Source: Desulfofundulus thermosubterraneus DSM 16057 (GTDB lineage: Bacteria > Bacillota > Desulfotomaculia > Desulfotomaculales > Desulfovirgulaceae). From it: DNA of 64,000 bases. The stretch covers positions 1-64,000 of the forward strand of contig NZ_FQZM01000007.1 of the NCBI RefSeq assembly GCF_900142025.1. The letters run 5' to 3'. Shown here in pieces: positions 43,999-51,890 of this stretch. Within the stretch, counting starts at the first letter, position 1. Each line of letters begins with the position of its first letter. The position numbers and the translations under genes were made by a program. Under the pieces are notes generated by a model. That model was not told the DNA's origin. It worked only from the letters and a program-made list of their open reading frames with translations, and searched no databases.

Positions 43999-44880
43999 AT
44001 GCTCTCGCAAAGGCGGATCGGCTTTTGGGTTGCGGGTGTGCTGGTGGTGACGCTGCTGGCTAGCTGGGGTTGGTACCGGCATGTCATGGATAACCCCTAC
44101 CGTCCCGATCACCTGATCCGCTTCCATGTGATTGCCAACAGCAATTCGCCTGCCGACCAGGCGCTGAAATTCCGGGTGCGGGATGTGCTTGTCCAGTCCA
44201 TGACCCCTCGCTTCCAGCAGGCCCGTGATATTGAAGAAGCCAGGATCATTGCCCGGACCTACCTGGATTACATGGAGCAACTGGCTAGGCAAGCAATCCG
44301 CGACGCCGGGGCGGACTACCCCGTTACCGTGTCCCTGGGTCACTACCGGTTTCCGGCAAAAACCTATCACGTGGCTAATGCCAACCCGGGGAGAGTTCAT
44401 GACCTGACCCTGCCTGCCGGCGAATATGAAGCGGTGCGAGTGGTCATCGGCCGGGGTGCCGGGGCCAACTGGTGGTGCGTGTTATTCCCTCCTCTATGTT
44501 TTGTAGATGTTCAAAATGCTGCCGGACCTTGTACCGGTGAACGGGAAAACCCGCCCCGGCGGGACTCCGGGTTGAAGCACGATCCAGCAAAAGAAGGTGC
44601 GGAGCAAAAACCTTCCTCTCCGTCGGATGAAGGTGCCGCGGCGGGTGTAAAGGCGGAGCCGGCTTTTAAATGGACCGGGCCCCCCGCCGTAGCCACCTTG
44701 GCTCCCACCCACCGGAACGGCCAAGGCGAGGGTACCATTTTAAGAGCAAATTCCTCCGACGGTACCCCCGTGGAATTTCGCTTCCGCATCCTGGACTTGT
44801 TTGCCGGTGCGCAGGGCTGGTTTAATCGTCTCTGGAGTGCCCGGCACTCACCGTTTTCAGGTAACTACGCAGGAGATTAA
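43999..44880 (+). CDS. spoIIR: Stage II sporulation protein R
   Basis: A 293-residue secreted signalling protein made in the forespore that triggers SpoIIGA in the mother cell. N-terminal membrane/signal segment (10-26), then the SpoIIR domain (LIRFHVIANSNSPADQALKFRVRD and GANWWCVLFPPLCFVD). A variable, charged region of about 80 residues (about 185-265) precedes a short conserved tail. It sits two genes downstream of its pathway partners spoIIGA-sigE. Confidence 0.94.
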   Translation: MLSQRRIGFWVAGVLVVTLLASWGWYRHVMDNPYRPDHLIRFHVIANSNSPADQALKFRVRDVLVQSMTPRFQQARDIEEARIIARTYLDYMEQLARQAIRDAGADYPVTVSLGHYRFPAKTYHVANANPGRVHDLTLPAGEYEAVRVVIGRGAGANWWCVLFPPLCFVDVQNAAGPCTGERENPPRRDSGLKHDPAKEGAEQKPSSPSDEGAAAGVKAEPAFKWTGPPAVATLAPTHRNGQGEGTILRANSSDGTPVEFRFRILDLFAGAQGWFNRLWSARHSPFSGNYAGD

Positions 44881-44984
44881 AACCGCATATAGCCAGTCCG
44901 CACCATTAGATAACCCTTATTTAGGTGAGTCCCGGGTTCAGCCTGCCTACCTGGCGGCATATAATATGCCAGGGGGTGCAGGCA

Positions 44985-45281
44985 ATGGTAAAGGTATCGG
45001 ATTTGCGCATGCGGGAAGTAATTAACATTGCTGACGGGCGCCGTATGGGGCCGATTAAGGATATTGACATTGACCTGGAACAGGGGCGTATCAGCGCTAT
45101 CATTCTCCCCGGTCAGGGGAATCGCCTTTTAGGGTTGTTCGGCCGGGAAGAGGAAATTGTGGTCCCCTGGCATAAAATTAAAAAAATCGGCCTGGACGTA
45201 ATCCTAATCGATTTGCGGGATGTTACTGACGTGCGACCCGAGGGTGGTTTTCCGGCCAACGGGAAAGAACGATATTTCTAA
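44985..45281 (+). CDS. YlmC/YmxH family PRC-barrel sporulation protein
   Basis: A 98-residue PRC-barrel protein (VSDLRMREVINIADGRRMG, then IVVPWHKIKKIGLDVILID). Members are called YlmC/YmxH and are found near sigE/sigG in endospore formers; the role is unknown. AGGGGGTG lies before ATG 44985. A TATAAT (44960-44965) upstream has no clear -35. Confidence 0.9.
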   Translation: MVKVSDLRMREVINIADGRRMGPIKDIDIDLEQGRISAIILPGQGNRLLGLFGREEEIVVPWHKIKKIGLDVILIDLRDVTDVRPEGGFPANGKERYF

Positions 45282-45370
45282 GAAGAAATTCCTAATTTCA
45301 GTTTCTGGCCCGGGTGGCAACTGTCCTGGATTGATAAAGTAGGAGACAAGCATCATCGCAACGGAAAAAT

Positions 45371-45452
45371 GTGAAAAGGGTGCCTCTGGTAGACCAAGGA
45401 GGAGGAAATTATTTCTGGTTTCGCGAGGGGTACCCTTTTCACGTTTTTGTTT
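45371..45452 (+). terminator. Terminator-like hairpin with a 50-base loop
   Basis: GTGAAAAGGGT (45371-45381) pairs with ACCCTTTTCAC (45432-45442), followed by a T-rich run. The long loop carries AAGGAGGAGG and a GAAAT-T-ATTTC hairpin. It ends transcription before nrdR, or could be a structured leader. Confidence 0.6.
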
Positions 45453-45454
45453 TA

Positions 45455-45502
45455 CCCCTATATATAGTATAATGTCTTCACCAGCTGTACTATATATGTG
45501 AA
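45455..45502 (+). promoter_or_regulatory. Pair of NrdR-box-like sites and -10 box before nrdR
   Basis: Two AT-rich 16-base sites share CTATATAT-type cores: 45455-45470 (CCCCTATATATAGTAT) and 45487-45502 (GTACTATATATGTGAA). They are separated by 16 bases, matching the known arrangement of NrdR boxes (two 16-base palindromes about 15-16 bases apart). The second site is good only in its left half. A TATAAT (45468-45473) overlaps the first site, which fits repression. Confidence 0.6.
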
Positions 45503-45555
45503 GAAAAGTGATTATTTATCCCCGGGCCCGTGATGGAAAAGAGTGGTGAAGCAGC

Positions 45556-46020
45556 GTGCGCTGTCCCTTTTGCGGTTTTTCGGAAAGCCGGGTGCTGGAT
45601 TCCCGCTCGGCGGAGGATGGTTATTCCATACGCCGCCGGAGGGAATGCGCGGGATGCGCCCGGCGGTTTACCACCTACGAGAGGGTGGATGAGCTTCCCC
45701 TGGTGGTGGTAAAAAAGGACGGCCGGCGGGAGGTTTTTAGTCGCAATAAACTCCTCGCCGGGCTGGTGAAGGCCTGCCAAAAGCGTCCCGTATCCATGGC
45801 CGCCCTGGAGGCCCTGGTGGACGAGGTGGAGCGCACATTGCGCAGCACAGCGGAGCTGGAGGTTTCCAGCCGGCAAATCGGCGAAATGATTATGGAACGG
45901 CTGCGTGTGCTTGATGAAGTGGCTTATGTACGCTTTGCCTCGGTTTACCGGGAGTTCCGGGATGTACAGGAATTTTTACAGGAAATCCAGCGCTTATCCG
46001 AAAACGCCGTAAAAGTTTAG
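45556..46020 (+). CDS. nrdR: Ribonucleotide reductase repressor NrdR
   Basis: A 154-residue repressor with an N-terminal zinc ribbon (CPFC at 3-6 and CAGCARRF) and an ATP-cone ([17 protein letters not shown]) that senses ATP/dATP. GTG start. It is followed by nrdD, so the operon encodes its own regulator and target. Confidence 0.97.
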   Translation: MRCPFCGFSESRVLDSRSAEDGYSIRRRRECAGCARRFTTYERVDELPLVVVKKDGRREVFSRNKLLAGLVKACQKRPVSMAALEALVDEVERTLRSTAELEVSSRQIGEMIMERLRVLDEVAYVRFASVYREFRDVQEFLQEIQRLSENAVKV

Positions 46021-46077
46021 CTTAAACTGTAGCAGCTGGAGTTACAAGTCAGATCTTTTACATAAAAAGGCAGGACG

Positions 46078-46093
46078 CTGGATATTTATCCAG
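46078..46093. promoter_or_regulatory. 16-bp palindrome before nrdD
   Basis: CTGGATA-TT-TATCCAG, perfect arms, 25 bases before the nrdD start. It does not match the NrdR box well. It may be an operator or a short RNA hairpin. Confidence 0.3.
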
Positions 46094-46118
46094 ACCTTAG
46101 TTAGAGGAGGAAACAAAT

Positions 46119-48137
46119 TTGTTCAAGGTTATCCGCAAACGGGATGGGCGGGAAGTGCCCTTCGATGAGACCAAAATTACCGATGCCATCTTTAAGGCCG
46201 CCCGGGCGGTAGGGGGTGAGGACCGTCAGACGGCCATGGAGCTCACCATTGAGGTCCTCAAGATGCTCAAAAAGAAATACAACGGCCAGGTCTTCGGCGT
46301 GGAAGATGTCCAGGACGTGGTGGAAAAGGTGCTCATTGAAGCTGGTCACGCCCGCACGGCCAAGGCCTATATTCTCTACCGGGACAAGCGAACCCGCATC
46401 CGGGAAGCCAAAGGTGATTTAATGGATGCGGTGGAGGAAATCCTGGCGGAAACCAACCGGGAAAATGCCAATGTGGGCAATTCCCCCTCGGCCAAAATGT
46501 TGCAGATTGCCAGTGCAGCCAGCAAGAAATATTACCTTACCCGCCTTCTGGACGAGGATTTTTCCAATGCCCATATGCGGGGAGACATCCACATCCACGA
46601 TCTCGACTGGTACGCAAAAACCTTGAACTGCCTGCAACTGCCCCTGGACAGGCTGTTAACCGAAGGCTTTAATACCGGTCACGGGTATATCCGGCCCCCG
46701 AAACGGCCAACTTCGGCTACAGCCCTGGCGGCAATCATTTTGCAGAGTTCACAAAACGATATGTTTGGCGGGCAGTCCTTTCCCTTCTTTGACCGGCAAA
46801 TGGCTCCCTTTGTAGAAGATGCTGATGAAAGCGAGACATTCCAGGCCATGGAAGCTCTGGTGTACAACCTCAATTCCATGCACTCCCGAGCGGGGAGCCA
46901 GGTGCCGTTTTCCAGCATCAACCTGGGCACCGATACTTCCGAGGCCGGGCGTAAGGTAACCCGCAACTTGCTTTTGGCCTACGAGGCCGGGCTGGGGAGA
47001 GGGGAAAACCCCATTTTCCCCAATATCATTTTCCGTGTACAGAAGGGGGTCAACTTTGAACCCGGGGACCCGAACTATGATTTGTTCCAGTTAGCCATTC
47101 GGGTAGCCAGCAAACGGTTGAATCCTTCCTTTGCCTTTATGGATTCTTCTTTCAACCGTCCTTACGGTGATCAGGTGGCCTATATGGGCTGCCGTAGCCG
47201 GGTGATGGCTAACAGGCGGGGCCCGGAGGTCACGCCGGGTAGAGGGAACCTGTCCTTCACCACTATCAATCTGCCCCGGCTGGGCATAAGGGCCGAACGA
47301 AATCTCAAGCGGTTCTATGGGCTTTTATCGGAGGTTATGGACCTGGCAATCAGGCAGCTTTACCATCGCTTCCGGGTGCAGGCCAGGCTCAAGGTTAAGG
47401 ACATGCCCTTTGTCATGGGGCAGGGCATTTACCTGGGTTCGGAAGGGCTGAAGGATGACGATTGTATCGAACCGGCTATTGTCAACGGCACCCTGGCAAT
47501 GGGCTTTATCGGTCTGGCCGAAGCCCTGGTGGCTTTAACCGGGCGGCATCACGGCCAAAGCGAGGAATCCCAGGCCATCGGCCAGGAGATTGTGGCCTTT
47601 ATGCGCCGGCGTATTGATGAGGCCTGTGAGGAATATGACCTGAACTATACCCTGTTGGCCACACCGGCCGAGGGGCTTTCCGGGCGATTTGTGTACTTAG
47701 ACCGGCGGGAGTTTGGCATTATTCCCGGGGTGACGGACCGGGAATATTACACCAACTCTTTCCATATACCGGTATACTATCCCATTAGCAGCTTTGAGAA
47801 AATCAGCCTGGAAGGCCCCTACCATAAATATTGCAATGCCGGGCACATCAGCTATGTGGAAATGGCCTCGCCGCCGGTACACAACCCTGAGGCGGTGGAA
47901 GCCATTATCCGCCACATGGCTGCCAGCGACATGGGTTATGCGGCCATTAACTTCCCGGTAGACTTCTGTACCAGCTGCAACTTAATGGGCGTAATTAACG
48001 AAAACAATTGCCCCCGCTGCGGGTCGGCAGCTATTCGGCGGGTGCGGCGGATTACCGGTTACCTTTCCACCGTCGACCGCTTCAACGACAGCAAGGTGGC
48101 GGAATTAAACGACCGTTTGCCCCACAGCTTGAGTTAG
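46119..48137 (+). CDS. nrdD: Anaerobic ribonucleoside-triphosphate reductase (class III)
   Basis: A 672-residue glycyl radical enzyme that makes dNTPs without oxygen. N-terminal ATP-cone (FKVIRKRDGREVPFDETKI), barrel with the catalytic Cys region, a zinc site near the end (CTSCNLMG and CPRCGS), and the radical Gly near residue 646 in ITGYLSTVDRF. Starts with TTG behind AGAGGAGG. Activated by the nrdG product encoded next to it. Confidence 0.96.
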   Translation: MFKVIRKRDGREVPFDETKITDAIFKAARAVGGEDRQTAMELTIEVLKMLKKKYNGQVFGVEDVQDVVEKVLIEAGHARTAKAYILYRDKRTRIREAKGDLMDAVEEILAETNRENANVGNSPSAKMLQIASAASKKYYLTRLLDEDFSNAHMRGDIHIHDLDWYAKTLNCLQLPLDRLLTEGFNTGHGYIRPPKRPTSATALAAIILQSSQNDMFGGQSFPFFDRQMAPFVEDADESETFQAMEALVYNLNSMHSRAGSQVPFSSINLGTDTSEAGRKVTRNLLLAYEAGLGRGENPIFPNIIFRVQKGVNFEPGDPNYDLFQLAIRVASKRLNPSFAFMDSSFNRPYGDQVAYMGCRSRVMANRRGPEVTPGRGNLSFTTINLPRLGIRAERNLKRFYGLLSEVMDLAIRQLYHRFRVQARLKVKDMPFVMGQGIYLGSEGLKDDDCIEPAIVNGTLAMGFIGLAEALVALTGRHHGQSEESQAIGQEIVAFMRRRIDEACEEYDLNYTLLATPAEGLSGRFVYLDRREFGIIPGVTDREYYTNSFHIPVYYPISSFEKISLEGPYHKYCNAGHISYVEMASPPVHNPEAVEAIIRHMAASDMGYAAINFPVDFCTSCNLMGVINENNCPRCGSAAIRRVRRITGYLSTVDRFNDSKVAELNDRLPHSLS

Positions 48138-48161
48138 ATGCTCTGGCGAGGAGAGGTACTT

Positions 48162-48671
48162 ATGCAGTTACGTGTAGCCGGGATAATTAAGGAAAGTGTG
48201 GTGGACGGGCCTGGCCTGCGGCTGGTGGTTTTTGCCCAGGGTTGCCCCCGTCGCTGTCCCGGTTGCCATAATCCCCATACCTGGGATCCGGCTGGGGGCA
48301 CTTTGGTTGAGGTGGAAGAAGTTCTGGCCATGGTCAAGAAAAATCCCCTTTTAAAAGGGATAACCCTATCCGGGGGCGAACCTTTTGCCCAGGCCGGTGC
48401 CCTGGCCTATCTGGCCCGGCAGGTTCGCGCCTTGGGCCGGGATGTGATTACTTATACGGGCTATACCTGGGAGGAACTCCTTGAGCTCGCCCAAAGGGAT
48501 GGGGCGGTAAAAGAGCTTCTGGGGCTTTCCGATTATATTGTGGACGGTCCCTATATCCATGAAAAAAGGGATCTGGAACTGCCCTTCCGTGGTTCCAGCA
48601 ACCAGCGCATTATCGATGTACCCGCCTCCCTTGCTTGTGGCCAGGTAATCATCGCTTCGTGGGGCGGGTAA
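48162..48671 (+). CDS. nrdG: Anaerobic NTP reductase activase NrdG (radical SAM)
   Basis: A 169-residue radical SAM enzyme that installs the glycyl radical on NrdD. The 4Fe-4S cluster motif CPRRCPGC is near residue 28. GITLSGGEPFAQ binds SAM. ATG at 48162 has GAGGAGAGG ahead of it. Confidence 0.96.
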   Translation: MQLRVAGIIKESVVDGPGLRLVVFAQGCPRRCPGCHNPHTWDPAGGTLVEVEEVLAMVKKNPLLKGITLSGGEPFAQAGALAYLARQVRALGRDVITYTGYTWEELLELAQRDGAVKELLGLSDYIVDGPYIHEKRDLELPFRGSSNQRIIDVPASLACGQVIIASWGG

Positions 48672-48683
48672 TCAAACAAGAAC

Positions 48684-48714
48684 AAGGCAAGTACATGGTG
48701 GCGGTACTTGCCTT
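48684..48714 (+). terminator. Hairpin after nrdG
   Basis: AAGGCAAGTAC (48684-48694) and GTACTTGCCTT (48704-48714) form an 11-bp perfect stem. The following sequence is only weakly T-rich. Confidence 0.55.
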
Positions 48715-48754
48715 ATCTCATCACGTTGTCAAGGGTTTTGTCGTCTCTATATGG

Positions 48755-48780
48755 AAAAAGGGGGTTAGACCCCCTTTTTT
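48755..48780. terminator. Bidirectional terminator between nrdG and the FmdB-like gene
   Basis: AAAAAGGGGG (48755-48764), loop TTAGA, CCCCCTTTTTT. A-run and T-run on both sides allow use from either direction. Confidence 0.85.
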
Positions 48781-49010
48781 CAATGTCCGCAGGTAGCGCA
48801 GCTTCCCCCGGCGCAACCGCCGCAGCTGCTGCCACCACTGCTGCTACCGCCGGCATCCCGGTTGCCCGGGGAGGCAAAGCTGCTCATCACCCGGTTTGCG
48901 CCGGTGGCCTGGCATGCCGGGCATACCTGATGCTCACCACTTTCTCCCAGCGAGCATAATTTTTCAAAGCGGTGACCGCAGGTGTTGCAGCGAAATTCAT
49001 AAATAGGCAT
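48780..49010 (-). CDS. FmdB-type zinc ribbon protein
   Basis: A 76-residue protein opening MPIYEFRCNTCGHRFE with a second CPAC pair, the FmdB/CxxC regulatory domain, then a Ser/Gly-rich linker and a Cys-rich tail (SCGGCAGGSCATCGH). Likely a zinc-binding regulator or accessory protein; no target is known. Confidence 0.88.
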   Translation of the reverse strand: MPIYEFRCNTCGHRFEKLCSLGESGEHQVCPACQATGANRVMSSFASPGNRDAGGSSSGGSSCGGCAGGSCATCGH

Positions 49011-49036
49011 TCCGTAACACCCCTTTCCCCATTCAC

Positions 49037-49060
49037 AGCCGGGACTTCCCGGCTATTTTT
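49037..49060 (+). terminator. Hairpin AGCCGGGA-CT-TCCCGGCT with ATTTTT
   Basis: A perfect 8-bp stem with a short T-run on the plus strand, between the FmdB-like start and the IS607 element. On the minus strand it would lie in the leader of the FmdB-like gene. Confidence 0.5.
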
Positions 49061-49237
49061 AGCTTACGCCGCGGACCGGCACCTGTCAAGGAAGACCTTT
49101 TTCATTGGGTTAGAAGGGATTGTTCTCGTTGAAAGGGAATTAATATAAAACTGATTTAAGCAGTTAGGAGGTTTATAGCAGCTACCAACAGGCCAACAAA
49201 TATTGACAAAACATAACAAAACAGCTACCATAAAGTT

Positions 49238-49903
49238 ATGGAACTATTAACCATCAGTAAAGCAGCAAAAAAATTAGGCGTTCACCCCAACAGCCTGCGC
49301 AATTGGGAAAAGCGCGGCTTAATCAAGCCCGTCCGTCTGCCCGGGGGCCAGCGCCGGTACTCTCTGGACGAACTCAACAGGCTCTTGCAGTCCGGCCAAT
49401 TGACTGACGGGCGAGAGACAGTCGTGCTATACGCTCGGGTGTCCACAAAAAAGCAGGCCGACGCGGGCAATCTGGACCGTCAGATGGAACGATTGCGGCA
49501 GTACGCCCGGGAAAACGGTTTTACCATCAGGGCGGAATTCACGGACATAGCCAGCGGCCAGAACCAGAAGCGCCGCGGTTTAGCCAACGTACTCAAACTG
49601 GCCGAGCAGGGCGAGTATAAGAAGCTCATCATCGAATATTCCGACCGGCTGGCCCGGTTTGGTTATGAATATATCGAGCGCCATTTAAGGTACTGCGGCG
49701 TAGAAATAATCGCCATTGCGGAAAAAGAGCCGGAGGACGCTCATACTGAGCTGGTCCGGGACCTTTTGGCCATAGTCACGACCTTTTCGACCCGGTTGTA
49801 CGGCGCCAGGGGAGGCAAGAAGGTCAGGCAGGGGTTTCGGGAGCTGATAGCGGGAGTGGAGCGGGATGAAAAAACGGGGAAAGAACAAAAAGAAACTCAT
49901 TGA
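49238..49903 (+). CDS. tnpA: IS607-family serine recombinase TnpA
   Basis: A 221-residue transposase. A MerR-like helix-turn-helix (ISKAAKKLGVHPNSLRNWEKRG, residues about 5-27) is followed by a small serine recombinase domain with the catalytic Ser in YARVSTKKQ (about residue 69). Unlike large serine recombinases, the DNA-binding part is N-terminal, the IS607 hallmark. Its ATG overlaps the left-end motif at 49220-49238. The end overlaps tnpB by 38 bases. Confidence 0.95.
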   Translation: MELLTISKAAKKLGVHPNSLRNWEKRGLIKPVRLPGGQRRYSLDELNRLLQSGQLTDGRETVVLYARVSTKKQADAGNLDRQMERLRQYARENGFTIRAEFTDIASGQNQKRRGLANVLKLAEQGEYKKLIIEYSDRLARFGYEYIERHLRYCGVEIIAIAEKEPEDAHTELVRDLLAIVTTFSTRLYGARGGKKVRQGFRELIAGVERDEKTGKEQKETH

Positions 49904-51572
49904 ATCTGACGATGGCATAAAGTACACCGTATGCGGCGAATGGTTCCCCTTATTCTGGGACTATCATCCCGACCCTTACGGCAAGGAAGACGAAACGCCT
50001 CTGGACACAGAGATGCGCCTTTTTTGTGCCTGTACCCGCTGGGCGTTCAACCGGCTGCAGGAAGGCCGTTCCCGTGAAGAGCTTAAAAGAGAAGGCCAGA
50101 AGTTATTTGGCATAAACTCCCGTTTTTGTGACGATGCCGTGTTAAAGGCAAAAGCCGTCATTGAGTCGCAGAAGGAACTTCTGGCACTGGAAATCGAAGA
50201 AACGGAAACGAAGCTGGCCCGTGCCAGGAAGAAACTCGGCTGGGCGGAAAAAGACCTGGACAAAGCGGTTGAAGCAAACGACCTGGTAAAAATCGAGAAA
50301 GCTAAGCACGCCGTACACGGGTGCAAAGCACGGGTCAAAAAACTGAAGACGAAGCTGGATGAGCTGAAGACCCATCAAAGTAACGGCACCATACCTGCCG
50401 TAGTTTTTGGGGGCCGTTCTTTGTGGAAGGGGATCTGTAAAGGCCGGGTTTCAAAAGAAGAGTGGCGGCAAGCCCGGCAGAACAGGCTTTTTGCCCGGGG
50501 AGACGAAACCAAAGGTGGGAACCCGAACATCAAAATAAGCTATCGCAATGGAGAATTTGCCTTATCCGTAACCGTCTCACATCTATCGGAACAAATAGGC
50601 ACAGACAGCAGAGGCAGACCGGTAATGACGAGGGCGCCCCGGGTGGAGGGAAAGCTCTGGCTGCCGGAGAAGCACCGGTTGAAAGTGTGGGAGTTGCTCT
50701 TATCGGGCGCGCCCTACACTGTGGAACTGATCAGAGGTGGGGACGGCCGGTACAGGGTGCACATTTCCTTCGCCATAACAGCACCTGAACCGGTGACGAA
50801 TCCCAGCCGGGGCTATCTGGGGATGGACACCAACCCGGACGGGATAGCTCTGGCCAACGTCGATTATTTCGGCCAGCCGGAACCCTGGCCGGAAGGATTC
50901 ACTGTACCACATCCGAAGGCCCTGCACAAATTTGCCGGGGAATTCCAGGTGACGGTACACCCGAACGGTTTTCTTTACATTAAGGTATCCGAACTAGCTT
51001 ACAGCCGGGGGTACCGGCGCACATACTTAATTGGCGTACTGGCCAAAGTGGTGGTGGACATAGCAAAAGCTCTGGGCAAGCCCATTGCATTGGAGGACCT
51101 GTACTTCGGGAAAGACCGGCTGGACACGAACCGGAAATTCAACCGCATGGCGGTCAACTTTCCGTTCAGGAAGATAATCGAGGCCGTCATGGGGAGGGCA
51201 TTCAAGGAAGGTATCGGAGTAAAGCCGGTCAGGCCAGCGCACACGTCCACTATAGGCTATTACAAGTACATGGAGCGGTACGGGGTAATTATCCACCACG
51301 CCGCCGCATTAACTATCGCCCGGCGTGCGATAGACTTTAGAGATCGTATTACCAACGAGTTGAAGCAAAAAATTCTAGCCGTCAAAGAGAAGCTGATCCG
51401 GAAGGTTGGTTCCTTACCTGGGGAAGGAAAAGGGATGACCCGGAAGGTGAAGCGGCTCTTCAAGCGGCTGGACAAAAAGATTCCCGTATATAACGGTTTG
51501 GATCGTTACAAGCAGGAATCGTTTTATTCTGTCTGGCACGACTTGAAGGAGCTGGTTTTGCTGAGTAGGTGA
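49866..51572 (+). CDS. TnpB-family protein with coiled-coil insert, altered RuvC-III, no zinc finger
   Basis: A 568-residue TnpB relative, much longer than typical TnpB (about 400). Residues 92-170 form a long charged coiled coil in the N-terminal half. RuvC-I is present with Asp321 (YLGMDTNPDGIALA) and RuvC-II with Glu410 (IALEDLYFG). At the place of RuvC-III the usual D-x-N-A-A is H477-H478-A-A (VIIHHAAALTIARRA), so the third acidic residue is missing. The CxxC...CxxC zinc finger normally just before it is absent: residues 455-475 have no Cys. It could be an RNA-guided nuclease with a rearranged active site, or have lost cleavage. Known TnpB proteins use an omega RNA from the element's right end. 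Confidence 0.88.
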   Translation: MKKRGKNKKKLIESDDGIKYTVCGEWFPLFWDYHPDPYGKEDETPLDTEMRLFCACTRWAFNRLQEGRSREELKREGQKLFGINSRFCDDAVLKAKAVIESQKELLALEIEETETKLARARKKLGWAEKDLDKAVEANDLVKIEKAKHAVHGCKARVKKLKTKLDELKTHQSNGTIPAVVFGGRSLWKGICKGRVSKEEWRQARQNRLFARGDETKGGNPNIKISYRNGEFALSVTVSHLSEQIGTDSRGRPVMTRAPRVEGKLWLPEKHRLKVWELLLSGAPYTVELIRGGDGRYRVHISFAITAPEPVTNPSRGYLGMDTNPDGIALANVDYFGQPEPWPEGFTVPHPKALHKFAGEFQVTVHPNGFLYIKVSELAYSRGYRRTYLIGVLAKVVVDIAKALGKPIALEDLYFGKDRLDTNRKFNRMAVNFPFRKIIEAVMGRAFKEGIGVKPVRPAHTSTIGYYKYMERYGVIIHHAAALTIARRAIDFRDRITNELKQKILAVKEKLIRKVGSLPGEGKGMTRKVKRLFKRLDKKIPVYNGLDRYKQESFYSVWHDLKELVLLSR

Positions 51573-51838
51573 CCCCGTTTAGCCGGTATCGGATAAACCG
51601 GTAGGCCGTACCTAACAGGTCGCGGGGGGCGTTCGGTATTTAAGAAACTTGAGTGCTGAACCGCGAAACAGTCAACATTGATGAAGGCGCAAGCCAGAAG
51701 TGCCTGTTTTGCGCAGTTCTCCCGTTCGGGTGTAACTCCCGGGGCCGAGGTCTCCCTGTCGCTACAGTCTGCTCCCAGGGGCGGGCAAATCCAATCCGGA
51801 AAGGAGCGAAAGCCTGGTCATGGGGAGGCCGCTTAACA
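51573..51838 (+). ncRNA. Candidate omega RNA / right end of the IS607 element
   Basis: No reading frame is supported between tnpB and the hydrolase gene. The DNA is rich in stems: CCGGT/ACCGG (51583-51600), GCGCAA/TTGCGC around 51687-51713, and a tight TCCCGTTCGGG hairpin inside AGTT/AACT near 51717-51739. Such a stretch directly behind tnpB, reading into the flank, is where TnpB guide RNAs lie. The 3' border is a guess near CTTAAC (51833-51838); the guide would be the following bases. Confidence 0.6.
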
Positions 51839-51890
51839 AGGAATGGTACAATGTATCAGGAGTTGTTAGGTTTTTTGAACCAGGAGTTAC

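Larger units (their letters stand above)
49176..51838 (+). mobile_element. IS607-family element (tnpA, tnpB, structured right end)
   Basis: About 2.65 kb. The left part has two CAGCTACCA copies (49179-49187 and 49222-49230), likely recombinase binding sites. Then come a serine recombinase, an overlapping TnpB gene and a structured, non-coding 3' region. IS607 elements make no long target duplication, so the exact borders (given to within about 20 bases) cannot be fixed from one copy. It separates the FmdB-like gene from the beta-CASP hydrolase gene. Confidence 0.8.

Noticed and set aside
43696-44400. Minus-strand frame of 234 codons opposite spoIIR
   Set aside because: Antisense to a clear SpoIIR gene and the end of sigG; Pro/His-rich composition and no family features.
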